The position numbers and the translations under genes were made by a program. Of a DNA stretch of 64,000 nt, positions 33,542-42,179 are shown piece after piece. This stretch comes from a virus: positions 1-64,000 of IMG/VR virus record IMGVR_UViG_3300042323_000705, one strand, 5' to 3'. The notes under the pieces were generated by a model. The model searched no databases. It saw only the letters and a program-made list of their open reading frames with translations, and had not been told where the DNA came from. Numbering within the stretch: the stretch's first letter is position 1; each line of letters starts with the position of its first letter.

Positions 33542-34259
33542 TTAGGAAACTCTCCTTGAAGGTGTCTAGAGTAAACCAATCATAATCTTTACGTTGTAAC
33601 CAAAGTAGCTTTCCGTTAGATAAGAAGTAGCTCTCCCAGTCTTTATCATAGGTAAGAAAGTAATGATCAAGAACAGCACTAGCTGCCTCTTTCACAGTGT
33701 CATACGAGTCGATGATCTTTTCTGCCTTGATAGGTCCATACTTAGGTAAGCCTGGAATCTTATCCATTGCGTCTCCCATAAGCAACTGCTTTAGGAAGAA
33801 CCGATCTGCTTGTTCTTGATCGAGAATATAGTAACGCTCTCGATTATACTTAGGATTGTAGTGCTTACCAGACAACTGATCCATGTCTTTGTCAACAGTA
33901 ACAATGACACAGTCTTCACCTAGCTGTCTACTAAGAATACCTAGCAGGTCATCTGCTTCTATGTTGTCTCCAACTACAACATTCTCTAGTGAGTACAAGT
34001 ACTCTTTTACCTTAGCAAAGTGTTCAGGACGTTCACCACGACCTTTTACTCGCATAGGAGTTTGTTTGTAGTCAGGGTACAAGTCGTCTCGGTAGTTCTT
34101 ACCGTTTAACGGACCAACAGCAATGACGCATTCATTGCAGAAGGCCCCATCAGTGTAATCTTCAATGTTGTATAGTAGTTTAGACAAGGCATCTTCATAG
34201 TTACTAGTCTCCCAGAGTGTTGCGTGAAGTAGAACATCACCATCAATTAACGCTATCAA
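33516..34259 (-). CDS. 5'-3' exonuclease / flap endonuclease
   Basis: 247 residues with FEN-family acidic clusters: LIDGDVLLH (Asp7-type), NIEADDLLGIL, VTVDKDMDQL, and a helix-hairpin-helix GDAMDKIPGLPKYGPIKAEKII. Equivalent to T7 gp6, which removes RNA primers and helps degrade host DNA and recombine. Lies with DNA polymerase and primase in one operon. Confidence 0.9.
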   Translation of the reverse strand: MIALIDGDVLLHATLWETSNYEDALSKLLYNIEDYTDGAFCNECVIAVGPLNGKNYRDDLYPDYKQTPMRVKGRGERPEHFAKVKEYLYSLENVVVGDNIEADDLLGILSRQLGEDCVIVTVDKDMDQLSGKHYNPKYNRERYYILDQEQADRFFLKQLLMGDAMDKIPGLPKYGPIKAEKIIDSYDTVKEAASAVLDHYFLTYDKDWESYFLSNGKLLWLQRKDYDWFTLDTFKESFLNDRTGIPA

Positions 34260-34650
34260 ATTCTTCCACTACCTCTAACTTGTAGTCAATATCGATTCGC
34301 TCATCGAGTTGACCAATAAGGTTTTCAATACCTTCGATTAAGTGTTTTCCTTTAGTAAAAGTCTCACCTTGCTTTACAGGCTCTAACTTACAAGTATAAA
34401 CCAAGATATCGTTATAGACAACGAACTCTTGTAAATTCTTGTGAATAGATAACAAGTTATCTGTGAGAAAATCACAAAGGTCGTAATATTTTTCTGTCGA
34501 AATAAAGTCTTCATTACGAAGAGCACAATATTGACAGAAATGGTAAAAAAGGAGTGCGTGTTCAACGCACCCCAGTTTTAGAGTTTTATCTAGTTCCTTT
34601 TCGTACTCTTCTTTAGTGTAGTACTCAGGATAGATAGCTTTACTTGACAT
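34243..34650 (-). CDS. Hypothetical protein of the replication operon (135 aa)
   Basis: Start chosen at MSSKAIYP, whose ATG overlaps the previous stop, rather than a much earlier ATG that would overlap the neighbour by about 90 bases. Helical, Tyr/Glu-rich, with several Cys (GCVEHAL, FCQYCALR) that do not form a clear zinc motif. Unknown function. Confidence 0.6.
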   Translation of the reverse strand: MSSKAIYPEYYTKEEYEKELDKTLKLGCVEHALLFYHFCQYCALRNEDFISTEKYYDLCDFLTDNLLSIHKNLQEFVVYNDILVYTCKLEPVKQGETFTKGKHLIEGIENLIGQLDERIDIDYKLEVVEEFDSVN

Positions 34651-34984
34651 TTGCACGGACCATAGCTGAGAGGATGTCTTTAGTGTGTTTAGTGCCTGGA
34701 AGCAGAGTGTAATGTTTTTCATTTTGCAGATCATAACGTTCTACAAAAGGAGTCGTTACATTCCAACCAAAGGAATTTTTAGGTGTTTTGTGTACAATAC
34801 CACGTGAAGGCAGCTTACCTAGTGTATAAGCAGTGCTTAGAAACTCACGGAGTAACTCAGTAGTTTCACGCTTAGTGATATCCCACTTTACAGGCTTGTC
34901 ACCACCGTAAAAGGTTAGAACACCTTTGTCGATGTTTAGACGACCATCTTGATTTCGAAATTGTGCGCGGATTACGTTAGCCAT
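34640..34984 (-). CDS. Hypothetical protein of the replication operon (114 aa)
   Basis: Basic protein, begins MANVIRAQFRNQDGRLNIDKG and contains FYGGDKPVKWDITKRETTELLREFL. It sits between DNA polymerase and 5' nuclease genes in a coupled run. Possible nucleic-acid-binding accessory factor by charge and position only. Confidence 0.6.
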   Translation of the reverse strand: MANVIRAQFRNQDGRLNIDKGVLTFYGGDKPVKWDITKRETTELLREFLSTAYTLGKLPSRGIVHKTPKNSFGWNVTTPFVERYDLQNEKHYTLLPGTKHTKDILSAMVRANVK

Positions 34985-35193
34985 TAGTTGATTCCTTCTA
35001 ATTTATAATAGTTGTTTTCTTGCATAGCTGCAAAGTAGGCTCTTGCAACTAGATCGTTAGGGAAGTGTTTAATTTCAACTTCATCATTGAAGCTGTTATT
35101 CCAGCCATAGGAGATCCAAGTTTCAGGTGGATCTACCTGTGCTTTACCTTTAAATAACTCATACTCTTCTCGAGTCATTCCATACTTAGACAT
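34984..35193 (-). CDS. Small hypothetical protein (69 aa)
   Basis: Coupled between DNA polymerase (shared base at stop/start) and the 114-residue protein. Opening MSKYGMTREEYELFKGK is helical; a polar middle follows (WISYGWNNSFNDEVEIKHF). Unrecognised. Confidence 0.55.
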   Translation of the reverse strand: MSKYGMTREEYELFKGKAQVDPPETWISYGWNNSFNDEVEIKHFPNDLVARAYFAAMQENNYYKLEGIN

Positions 35194-37064
35194 TAGTGTG
35201 TCTCATACCAGTTTTTACCGATAGCTGCAGAGCCATCCATAATCATTGCTCCTAGTTGTTTTGGTGCTTCTCTAAAAGCTTCAAGAGCTAGTTCTTTAGC
35301 TGCTTCAGCTTGGTCTTCTCGAACAAGAAACTGACACTCATCATGATAAACAATTAGAGGTTGCCAGTCAAACCCTCCTTCATCAAGCCTCGTTTGTAGT
35401 TGATCAATAGCAGAAGCTACAGTGATTTTTTCAAAAGACTGTAGTAGGTAGTTCAAAGCAAGTCGCTTACCTTCCATGTAGATCGGTCTACCATCTAGTG
35501 CCATGATGTAACCTTTACCAGTTTTAGAGTTAGTAGCGTCAAACATCTTCTCTAGTTTAGTAACTAACTCGTTTAAGCCTGGGATTTTTCTGAGGAATTC
35601 ATCTTTAATCTTTTGCCCAACAGAGGCATCACGACGACCTGTAACGATCAACGCTAGTTTGCCTGCACCACCTGCGAAGATCAGAGCGTAGAAGAAAGCC
35701 TTAGCTCGCTTACGTCCGTCTGGTCCCATAGGTCCAACAATAGACTCAAGAATCTTTCGGTTGAAGTCATGAATGTCACCTGTACAAATAGCTTCTGTAT
35801 AGGCAGCATTGTTTAGATAGTGGGCTAGAGCACGGTTTTGGTTACCCTTAGAGTCTGCACCAACAATGACATAGCCCGGTGGACTAGAGAACAAACTACG
35901 AATCTCAGGACCAAAAGTAGCATCTGCTGACGGAATGTTAGCAATGATACCATGTCTAGAACGTGCAGTAGGTGTACCGATAACGAAGCAGTCACCATGA
36001 ATTCGGTTATACTCAGTTAAGTTCTCTTCCATCCAAGTCTTCAAGATAGAATGCCTAGAACGAAGAGTATAGTATTGGTCAACCATCAACCCTAGCTCAC
36101 CTAGTGGCTCTAGTGAAGCAGTGGTTAACTTTGGGCTAGACTTGACCAAGTTACCCTTAGCATCTTTAACGTAGTTCCACTCGTCAGGCTCCCAACCTTG
36201 CTCATACAGCAACGCCTTAACAGACTCCATAGACCCGATATCAGGGTGAACAGCCTCTACTCTGCAGTAGTCTCCCCACACAGGACGATCGTCTTCTTGT
36301 CCTCTAACTGGATCAAACTCAAACCATCCAGCTGTTCTTGCTGCATAGTTTCCTGTCTTAACCCAAGCAGGTGACTTGAACTCAGGATCTCTGTCCATTT
36401 GAGCTAACTTTAGTTTTAGTTTAGGATTGATGTAGTCTTCAATCTTACCCATTTCTTCTTCAAGTTTTGCTTTGACTTCTTTTGCTTTTTCAATATCAAA
36501 AGGCCAACCATGAAGAATAGAACGCCCCACAAAGCGGGAAGTACCATGTTCTGCTTTTAACCCTAGTTTTAACTTTTCTTTGTTCTTTCTAGAGTTCAAC
36601 TCTTTAACGAGATAGTTATAAACCATCACGTTTAACTTTACGTCTGTTACACACCGTTCACGCATTTCAGGACTGTATTGTGACCAGTCTTCATGCTCCT
36701 TCTTTGGATAACCAAAAAACTCACCCCACTTCTCTAGACTATGACCAAATCCAAAACGTTTATAGTTAAGGACTTGGGACATGACCATAGTATCTACTAG
36801 TTTCTGATTCTGTTTGGGTTTCCAGCCTAACAGTTTTTCTAAGATCAACACATCATACATAAGGATATGGTGACCTGCTAGCATCCTACAGGAATCTAGA
36901 AAAGCAGGGAGTTCTTTAAGTGGTTTAGCGTCTTTGTCTTCGTCCGAGAAAACTGTCTGCTCACCAGTAACTAAGTCTTCAGCTACAAAAATCCAAATAG
37001 TTTCTGCCTCATGTAACAGACCATTGGTCTCGAGGTCAAATACTACTTGTTTAGTTGGTAACAT
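35193..37064 (-). CDS. DNA polymerase, family A (T7 gp5-like)
   Basis: 623 residues. Proofreading exonuclease motif FDLETNG (Asp10/Glu12) and DVLILEKLL, then polymerase motif A VGADSKGNQNRALAHY (Asp404), motif B KRAKAFFYALIF (Lys455, Tyr459) and motif C VYHDECQF (His574-Asp575-Glu576). The motif A Glu of Pol I/T7 is Gln (409) here, a change also seen in some other phage enzymes as far as I recall. Tyr459 at the ddNTP-selectivity position matches T7 Tyr526. Replicative polymerase of the phage. Confidence 0.95.
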   Translation of the reverse strand: MLPTKQVVFDLETNGLLHEAETIWIFVAEDLVTGEQTVFSDEDKDAKPLKELPAFLDSCRMLAGHHILMYDVLILEKLLGWKPKQNQKLVDTMVMSQVLNYKRFGFGHSLEKWGEFFGYPKKEHEDWSQYSPEMRERCVTDVKLNVMVYNYLVKELNSRKNKEKLKLGLKAEHGTSRFVGRSILHGWPFDIEKAKEVKAKLEEEMGKIEDYINPKLKLKLAQMDRDPEFKSPAWVKTGNYAARTAGWFEFDPVRGQEDDRPVWGDYCRVEAVHPDIGSMESVKALLYEQGWEPDEWNYVKDAKGNLVKSSPKLTTASLEPLGELGLMVDQYYTLRSRHSILKTWMEENLTEYNRIHGDCFVIGTPTARSRHGIIANIPSADATFGPEIRSLFSSPPGYVIVGADSKGNQNRALAHYLNNAAYTEAICTGDIHDFNRKILESIVGPMGPDGRKRAKAFFYALIFAGGAGKLALIVTGRRDASVGQKIKDEFLRKIPGLNELVTKLEKMFDATNSKTGKGYIMALDGRPIYMEGKRLALNYLLQSFEKITVASAIDQLQTRLDEGGFDWQPLIVYHDECQFLVREDQAEAAKELALEAFREAPKQLGAMIMDGSAAIGKNWYETH

Positions 37065-37242
37065 AGTCTACAATCTTAAACTTTTCTGAGCTGATTGAAC
37101 GTAGTTGGTTCACAAGAATTTTAGCGGTACCGTGGATATAAGGACCCTCTGGAAACCCTAGCTGACGTAGGAGAGGACCACTATAACCTGTACCACCCTT
37201 ATAGCTATCACGATCACGAACAACGACAAATTTTTCTAGCAT
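37051..37242 (-). CDS. Small hypothetical protein (63 aa)
   Basis: Overlaps the polymerase start. Contains VVVRDRDSYKGGTGYSGPLLRQLGF, with no match I recognise. Possibly translated ahead of the polymerase as part of coupled expression. Confidence 0.5.
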   Translation of the reverse strand: MLEKFVVVRDRDSYKGGTGYSGPLLRQLGFPEGPYIHGTAKILVNQLRSISSEKFKIVDYVTN

Positions 37243-37244
37243 TA

Positions 37245-38126
37245 TTATACTTCTCCGAGTACTTGGACAACCTTGTCTAGATCTACTTTATCTTCTGTAG
37301 AACACATCTCAAGGATTTGTTTTAATGTTTTGTTTTCAATACCATAGATACCGAGCAGCTCCTCTTCAAGAGCTTGTCGGTTAGCCCAGTCTACTTTACT
37401 AGAAGACACAGCTAAAGACAACAAAGAAGAAGGGCTAATACCCCAACCTCTCTTAATAAACTTATTCAACCGACTAACTGCCGACAACACGAAACGAGTG
37501 TTTCCAGTGTAGATCAACTCGTTCTTAGCGATAGACTCTTGACTACGACCTTCATAGGTTACAGTACCAAGTAACAGACCTAGCGGATTAGGACGCCAGT
37601 ATACTTTGCAATGCTCATAGTCAAAGGTAGTGAAGACTTCTTTTGGTTCTCCGATAAACCGGAAAATCAGCTGAATTCCGTTGTTTAGCGTTAGAGCATT
37701 CTTAGACAAGTAAGCAGGAACAACCTTGTGAGATCGACCTGAAGTTTTGAAACTTTTACAGTTTTGGTTAAACTCGTCAATCATATCCTCTAAACTCTTT
37801 ACATTCTCTTGAGGCCATTGAACTACAGCTGACTTAAGAGTCCCTCTTTCTAAGTTAGGATTCTTTTCGTCTTTAGTTACTTCCAATTGAAAGTTACTAC
37901 CTCCTGGAACTCTTTGCACTAGAGAGTTAAATAGTGTTACTGCAGAAGTTCCTTTAGTTACAAACAAGTCATAATCTTTAATCTTTTCTTCTTTAGAAAC
38001 AGAGATAATTGCTCCCCCTGCAATAAAAGAGTTACACAGTATGTGAGAACTAAAAAACTTACCTCCGAAGTTAAGTTCTTTAAGTTTAGCTTCACAGAGA
38101 TTATTGACTGTTCTTAGAAAGCTCAT
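37245..38126 (-). CDS. Nucleotidyltransferase-fold protein
   Basis: 293 residues. SFIAGGAIISVSKEEKIKDYDLFV has the Gly-Gly helix followed by Asp-x-Asp (DYDLF) of Pol-beta-type nucleotidyltransferases; a later acidic residue should complete the site. The segment VFTTFDYEHCKVYW and the C-terminal helical half resemble a family common in large and marine phages. Could add nucleotides to RNA, protein or a small molecule; substrate unknown. Located next to the polymerase. Confidence 0.65.
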   Translation of the reverse strand: MSFLRTVNNLCEAKLKELNFGGKFFSSHILCNSFIAGGAIISVSKEEKIKDYDLFVTKGTSAVTLFNSLVQRVPGGSNFQLEVTKDEKNPNLERGTLKSAVVQWPQENVKSLEDMIDEFNQNCKSFKTSGRSHKVVPAYLSKNALTLNNGIQLIFRFIGEPKEVFTTFDYEHCKVYWRPNPLGLLLGTVTYEGRSQESIAKNELIYTGNTRFVLSAVSRLNKFIKRGWGISPSSLLSLAVSSSKVDWANRQALEEELLGIYGIENKTLKQILEMCSTEDKVDLDKVVQVLGEV

Positions 38127-38401
38127 TGTTTCATCCGTTTATAGACACTACGAAGATATTCGATGTACCACGCAGACTTACCTAACTCTTGAACTTCATC
38201 ATCTTTTCCTCCAAGTCGAAGCATGTACTTCCACGCTTGACCTTTAAGGTGACCTTGGAACTCTTCCTGAGTCATGATATACTCCATAACTTCAATGTAT
38301 TGAAGAGTGATGTTGCCATCGATATCAGTATGATAGGTTACTCGATCCTTAGGAATTACTAACACACCCTGATAGTGTTTAGGGTTAATTGCGTCAGCCA
38401 T
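38123..38401 (-). CDS. DUF3310 / T7 gp1.7-like protein
   Basis: 92 residues. INPKHYQG near the N-terminus and the C-terminal FQGHLKGQAWKYMLRLGGKDDEVQELGKSAWYIEYL (in two parts) match the DUF3310 signature: NPxHY...E.i........ ...NaiKYl.R...K....DL.Ka.wYl. Members include the T7 gp1.7 nucleotide kinase. Probable role in nucleotide supply. Confidence 0.75.
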   Translation of the reverse strand: MADAINPKHYQGVLVIPKDRVTYHTDIDGNITLQYIEVMEYIMTQEEFQGHLKGQAWKYMLRLGGKDDEVQELGKSAWYIEYLRSVYKRMKQ

Positions 38402-38657
38402 GTTGTCTTACTCCTACTCTGTCTACTAAGACACAGATAAATTCGTTTAGTTCTTCATAGTCTTCAGTTTCCCAAACTAGCCCTGTGGCTAAGTGTTTAA
38501 CCTTAACTAACGGTTCTGTTTTAAGTCGATTACTCTTTAACGTTTTACGAAAAAATCTTTGAGCCTCTGTCGGATCAAAGCATACACGATTAGGACCCTT
38601 GTCAGGATTAACATGAATTGAGAATTCCCAGTTTGAGTTTCTTCTTTTGAGAGACAT
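38394..38657 (-). CDS. Hypothetical protein (87 aa)
   Basis: Basic N-terminus (SLKRRNSNWEF), then CFDPTEAQRFFRKTLKSN and a C-terminal helix (DYEELNEFICVLVDRVG). Coupled with the DUF3310 gene by overlap. Unrecognised; possibly RNA or DNA contacting by charge. Confidence 0.55.
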   Translation of the reverse strand: MSLKRRNSNWEFSIHVNPDKGPNRVCFDPTEAQRFFRKTLKSNRLKTEPLVKVKHLATGLVWETEDYEELNEFICVLVDRVGVRQHG

Positions 38658-38659
38658 GA

Positions 38660-39070
38660 TTACCTGTAATAAGCTAAAGTTGCTTCCAGTGCGTCTTCAA
38701 GTGTGTGGTGTAACTCTGTTGCAAAAACATCGACAAAAGGATGTTTAAATCCTTCTTCTAGCACAACAACAATTGTTTTACCCTCGTTATAAGCAAGAAT
38801 CAACTCACAAATAGTACCCCAAGCTTTACCTGCTCCTCGATCTTTAAGATTCATAAGAATAACATTTGATTCACAAATATCGTTAAGATCCATTCTAACA
38901 ATTTTGTTTGCTAGATTTCTGGAGTAAGGTTGATCATGAAACTTTTTACGTCGAGTAGGGTCTAGTGTAGGAATTTTATGCTTAAAAAAGAAGTTAGTGG
39001 CAGTCTCCCGCCACTTTGTTGCTTCCTCTAGAGATACGCCTTCAATTGGCCCAGCCAAATAGACGGTCAT
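38660..39070 (-). CDS. Nucleoside 2-deoxyribosyltransferase-like enzyme
   Basis: 136 residues. The opening TVYLAGPIEGVS is the substrate-binding GPI strand-loop of this family; NDICESNVILMNLKDRGAGKAWGTICELILAY gives the DxxxxD and GT..E segments (catalytic Glu in WGTICE). Transfers deoxyribose between bases or hydrolyses deoxynucleotides (DNA 5'-monophosphate glycosidase-like). Nucleotide salvage role. Confidence 0.8.
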   Translation of the reverse strand: MTVYLAGPIEGVSLEEATKWRETATNFFFKHKIPTLDPTRRKKFHDQPYSRNLANKIVRMDLNDICESNVILMNLKDRGAGKAWGTICELILAYNEGKTIVVVLEEGFKHPFVDVFATELHHTLEDALEATLAYYR

Positions 39071-39080
39071 TTAGTGCTCC

Positions 39081-39578
39081 TTAGTAAGGGTCATTCTCTG
39101 AGTTGTTTGGATCGATAACTTCGAAGTTATCTGTTAGCTCAAATTCATCGTCGTCTCCACGAGCTTCGAACTTGATTAGCTTAGTAACTTGGATACCTTT
39201 TAGTGTACGACCAGACTTATCTTCTTTCGTAAAGAAGCTAACGTTAGCAATTGAGCCATTGCCAACAGTGTTTGGATCTAGCTGAGTACCATCAGCAAGA
39301 ATAACGTTGACTGGTTTGTTTGGTTTTGTTAGATCTTCATTACCGTCTGGACCAGAACCATAAGCATAGCGAGAGATACTGGTTTTGTAGATAACTTTAT
39401 CATCTACTTCCATAGGAGAAAACTTGAAACCATAATCCTTTTCATAAGCCTCTTTTACCTTCTTGTCACGTACACGAAGTTGAATCGAGAACTTAGCTGG
39501 ACCTTTGCCTTGATAACGCTCAGGTTTTGCAGGATCACACTTTACCCAGTGAATTTCAACGTTGTTAATAATAGCCAT
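39081..39578 (-). CDS. Single-stranded DNA-binding protein (T7 gp2.5-like)
   Basis: 165 residues: an OB-fold-like core (VEIHWVKCDPAKPERYQGKG, FSIQLRVRDKKV, NVSFFTKEDKSGRTLKG) and a strongly acidic C-terminal tail (DDDEFELTDNFEVIDPNN) used in T7 to bind polymerase and primase-helicase. First gene after the phage promoter at 39641, as expected for a highly made protein. Confidence 0.85.
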   Translation of the reverse strand: MAIINNVEIHWVKCDPAKPERYQGKGPAKFSIQLRVRDKKVKEAYEKDYGFKFSPMEVDDKVIYKTSISRYAYGSGPDGNEDLTKPNKPVNVILADGTQLDPNTVGNGSIANVSFFTKEDKSGRTLKGIQVTKLIKFEARGDDDEFELTDNFEVIDPNNSENDPY

Positions 39579-39640
39579 TAGACATTTCCTTTTTCTTATT
39601 TTTATACATAGTTAGACAAACAAAAAGCGGTTTTTCAGCT

Positions 39641-39663
39641 TTCTGCTTTAACGTTAAGAGGTG
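39641..39663 (-). promoter_or_regulatory. Phage RNA polymerase promoter candidate before SSB
   Basis: On -: CACCTCTT, AACGT, TAAAG, CAGAA. Directly after the RNA polymerase stop and 63 bases before the SSB start. Identical to the 50787 copy except one base. Downstream, AAAAA-CCGC-TTTTT (about 39624-39637) could form a 5' leader hairpin. Confidence 0.8.
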
Positions 39664-39664
39664 G

Positions 39665-41845
39665 TTAACAGAAGCAAAAATCAGACTCAAGAACTTTCTT
39701 GATATCAAGATTTCCCCGTTTAGGTAACATTGAAGCACAACCTAACTGAGTTAGAACGTGCTTTAGTGGATCAGCTTCGTATAGCTCTACAAACTTTTCA
39801 CGAACTAAAGTAAAAAGTTTTCCCATAGAGCCAGCAGTAGTACCCCAAGAGTCGTGGATAGCAGCTACATCAAAGCTAGCAGCATGCACTACCATAGACA
39901 TGTGCACAGCATCAAGACTGTGAACAATGTTTGGAGAGGCACCGAGTTTCTGGGAGTCTTTGTCTAGAGTAGACTCTTCCCAGTTTTCAACTACAACATG
40001 AAAACGAGCATCACCATAAGATAACCAAGTACGGTTACTTGTTGGTTGACGATAGTTTTGAACTACAGGGAAGTTAGTCACAGGTGACTTCCAAGCCATG
40101 TACTCATGTTTTTCATTATACTGGTCAGCAACTTGCTCGAACAACTTTAGAAGCCCACCGGGACCTTTTAAGTCTTCATAACAAGCAGCATGTAACTCAC
40201 GACCTAGCATAGACGCCCAGAGTTTTTCTTGACGACCAAGATACTCATTGATAGTGCGAGTATCATCCCAGACTTGTTGACCCATACCATAAGGTACAGC
40301 TCCATAGGCTGAAGTCATTGTAGGACGTTTGGTAATCTTTCGTCGAACTTTTAAGTCTTTGATACGATTCCAATAGACGGGATAAAGAGCTTCTCGTAGT
40401 TTACGATTATTGTTTCTCCAGGTTTGAACTGAAGTATAGGCCAATGCTTTCCGTTCGGATCCAGCTGGTGCTTCATCATACTCCTTTTGCAGACGCTCTG
40501 CTTCTTCAAGAACGTAGTCTAGTTGATTATAAATCACGCTAGGGATACGCATTTCTAGTTCTTCAAGTCGTTTCCAAACTTTCTCAGCTACAAGAGCATA
40601 CAGATCTCCTGGAACTTCACTAGGTACTAGGTTCACATAAGGGGCTAGCTCTTCATCTTTTGACATTGCTGTAAGATGCTGAGAACCATTGTTTGAACCG
40701 TCAATAAACAGAGGTAAGTGAGAAACAAACAACTCTTGTTCGTTACCTGCTTCACACCAAGTTTGTAGCAACTTCAGTTCCATGCAGAAAGCTAAGAAAC
40801 TGAAGGGCTTATCTGCTTTCATCCAGCCAGTGTTCTGAGTAGGATCACTAGCATAAGACAGAAACAAGTCATAGTTCTGAAGGCAAAACTCTGCTCGGTC
40901 ATCAAGAGAGCACTTGTCATTACCCCAAGTATTAGAACCATGAATCAGCATCCAATACAGACCCTCCTCACCAATAGGTTGCCCATTAGCAAAGAGTAAA
41001 AGAGACTTAGCGTTATCACTAGACTGCTCATGAAGGAAAGCAGTGTTAGGATACAGTCGGCCTCGAAAATCTGTATTGTAAAGATGGTAGAACACCTTGT
41101 CGATATTCTTTTTAGCTAATCGCTGAATAGAACTCAACTCGATGTAAAGACTCTCTTTTTTCTCGAAGTCCTTTTCTTGTTTGTATTTTAGAGGGTTTCC
41201 TTCCTCAGGTGCTTCCATGTAATACTCAATAACATCCAGAAGAGGCTTGTTGATTATCCAAGGAGTTGACCCGAGTTTGTTTAGAACATCAAATAACATC
41301 TGATGCTCTTCTTTGTTGATCTTACTAGTAATCTCAGGGCTAGACTTCTTGATGATAGAGTAGCCAAGAGGATGCATAGGTCCTGTCCAAGGTTCAGGAG
41401 GAGTATTGACTGGGAAAAGATCAATCTCTTCTTCAGTGTTTAACTCCTCCCAAAGCTCGAACAAGGCTTTCTTGTTTTTAACGCTAACAGTATAAGTAAG
41501 GTACTTAGAACGACGACCCTTCTTATCTGTCTTAACTAGTTTGTACTCTAAAAGGCCAATCTCAAAGAATGAGACTAGCACAAAGAAGCCAACATGGCAA
41601 GCTGCAGTACTGTTACGAGACAACCTTAGTTTTTGTCGTACTCTACGGCCTAGGGTAACTGCCAGATCAACCAACGTAGCTTTCCGCTCAACACCCTTAA
41701 TGATGTGACCAAACGAGAACAAAATAATTCTACGTGCGTCTTCATCTTTAAGAAAGTGGGTGTATTGGTTTCTGTCAGCCCTAAGAGTAGCTTTACGAAA
41801 ATTAAAATCGTCAATAAGTGCTTTTAAAATAGAGTTTTCTGACAA
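39665..41845 (-). CDS. Single-subunit DNA-dependent RNA polymerase (T7-like)
   Basis: 726 residues versus 883 in T7; the N-terminal domain is shorter. Catalytic elements are intact: PLFIDGSNNGSQHL with Asp382 (T7 Asp537), RKITKRPTMTSAYG with Lys506 and Tyr514 (T7 Lys631, Tyr639), and AAIHDSWGT with Asp665 (T7 Asp812); the C-terminus LDIKKVLESDFCFC parallels T7's ESDFAFA foot. It should transcribe middle/late genes from phage promoters; the 23-bp repeats in this window are the best candidates. The specificity loop differs from T7. Confidence 0.97.
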   Translation of the reverse strand: MSENSILKALIDDFNFRKATLRADRNQYTHFLKDEDARRIILFSFGHIIKGVERKATLVDLAVTLGRRVRQKLRLSRNSTAACHVGFFVLVSFFEIGLLEYKLVKTDKKGRRSKYLTYTVSVKNKKALFELWEELNTEEEIDLFPVNTPPEPWTGPMHPLGYSIIKKSSPEITSKINKEEHQMLFDVLNKLGSTPWIINKPLLDVIEYYMEAPEEGNPLKYKQEKDFEKKESLYIELSSIQRLAKKNIDKVFYHLYNTDFRGRLYPNTAFLHEQSSDNAKSLLLFANGQPIGEEGLYWMLIHGSNTWGNDKCSLDDRAEFCLQNYDLFLSYASDPTQNTGWMKADKPFSFLAFCMELKLLQTWCEAGNEQELFVSHLPLFIDGSNNGSQHLTAMSKDEELAPYVNLVPSEVPGDLYALVAEKVWKRLEELEMRIPSVIYNQLDYVLEEAERLQKEYDEAPAGSERKALAYTSVQTWRNNNRKLREALYPVYWNRIKDLKVRRKITKRPTMTSAYGAVPYGMGQQVWDDTRTINEYLGRQEKLWASMLGRELHAACYEDLKGPGGLLKLFEQVADQYNEKHEYMAWKSPVTNFPVVQNYRQPTSNRTWLSYGDARFHVVVENWEESTLDKDSQKLGASPNIVHSLDAVHMSMVVHAASFDVAAIHDSWGTTAGSMGKLFTLVREKFVELYEADPLKHVLTQLGCASMLPKRGNLDIKKVLESDFCFC

Positions 41846-41865
41846 GAGTTTTCCTCTTTGTTTTA

Positions 41866-42036
41866 TTATTTTTTAGGTGTTTCTTCTAGGATAAGTAGTC
41901 CACCATCCCAACCAGCCTTTTCGGCTGCTTCTAACACTAGATCTTCCTCTTTCACGCTTTCATAGGTATGTCCCCACTTTTTGTCGATATCTTGGACTAG
42001 TTTAGAGAAGGTAGCATCTTCGAGTTTCTTAGTCAT
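41866..42036 (-). CDS. Small hypothetical protein (56 aa)
   Basis: ATG at 42036, TAA at 41866. Acidic: MTKKLEDATFSKLVQDIDK, ESVKEEDLVLEAAEKAGWDGG. Sits immediately upstream of the RNA polymerase and is too short for automatic ORF cut-offs. Acidic small proteins next to T7-like polymerases may regulate host or phage transcription, but that is speculation. Confidence 0.6.
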   Translation of the reverse strand: MTKKLEDATFSKLVQDIDKKWGHTYESVKEEDLVLEAAEKAGWDGGLLILEETPKK

Positions 42037-42102
42037 CTAATATTACCCCTTCTTAGGTATTCACTTCCGTGCCTGTTTTAGGTAATCATAATTAGATCTG
42101 AC

Positions 42103-42168
42103 TTACTGTTGTTTCTTTGCAATGAATTGTACAAGACAAAGCAAAAGAATAGCTGCAAGTAGATCCAA
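42103..42168 (-). CDS. Possible 21-residue membrane peptide (TTG start)
   Basis: TTG at 42168, preceded by GAGGA, reads MDLLAAILLLCLVQFIAKKQQ and stops at 42103: a single hydrophobic helix with a basic end. Plausible small membrane peptide, but the short length and non-ATG start make this uncertain. Confidence 0.35.
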   Translation of the reverse strand: MDLLAAILLLCLVQFIAKKQQ

Positions 42169-42179
42169 ATTATTTCCTC

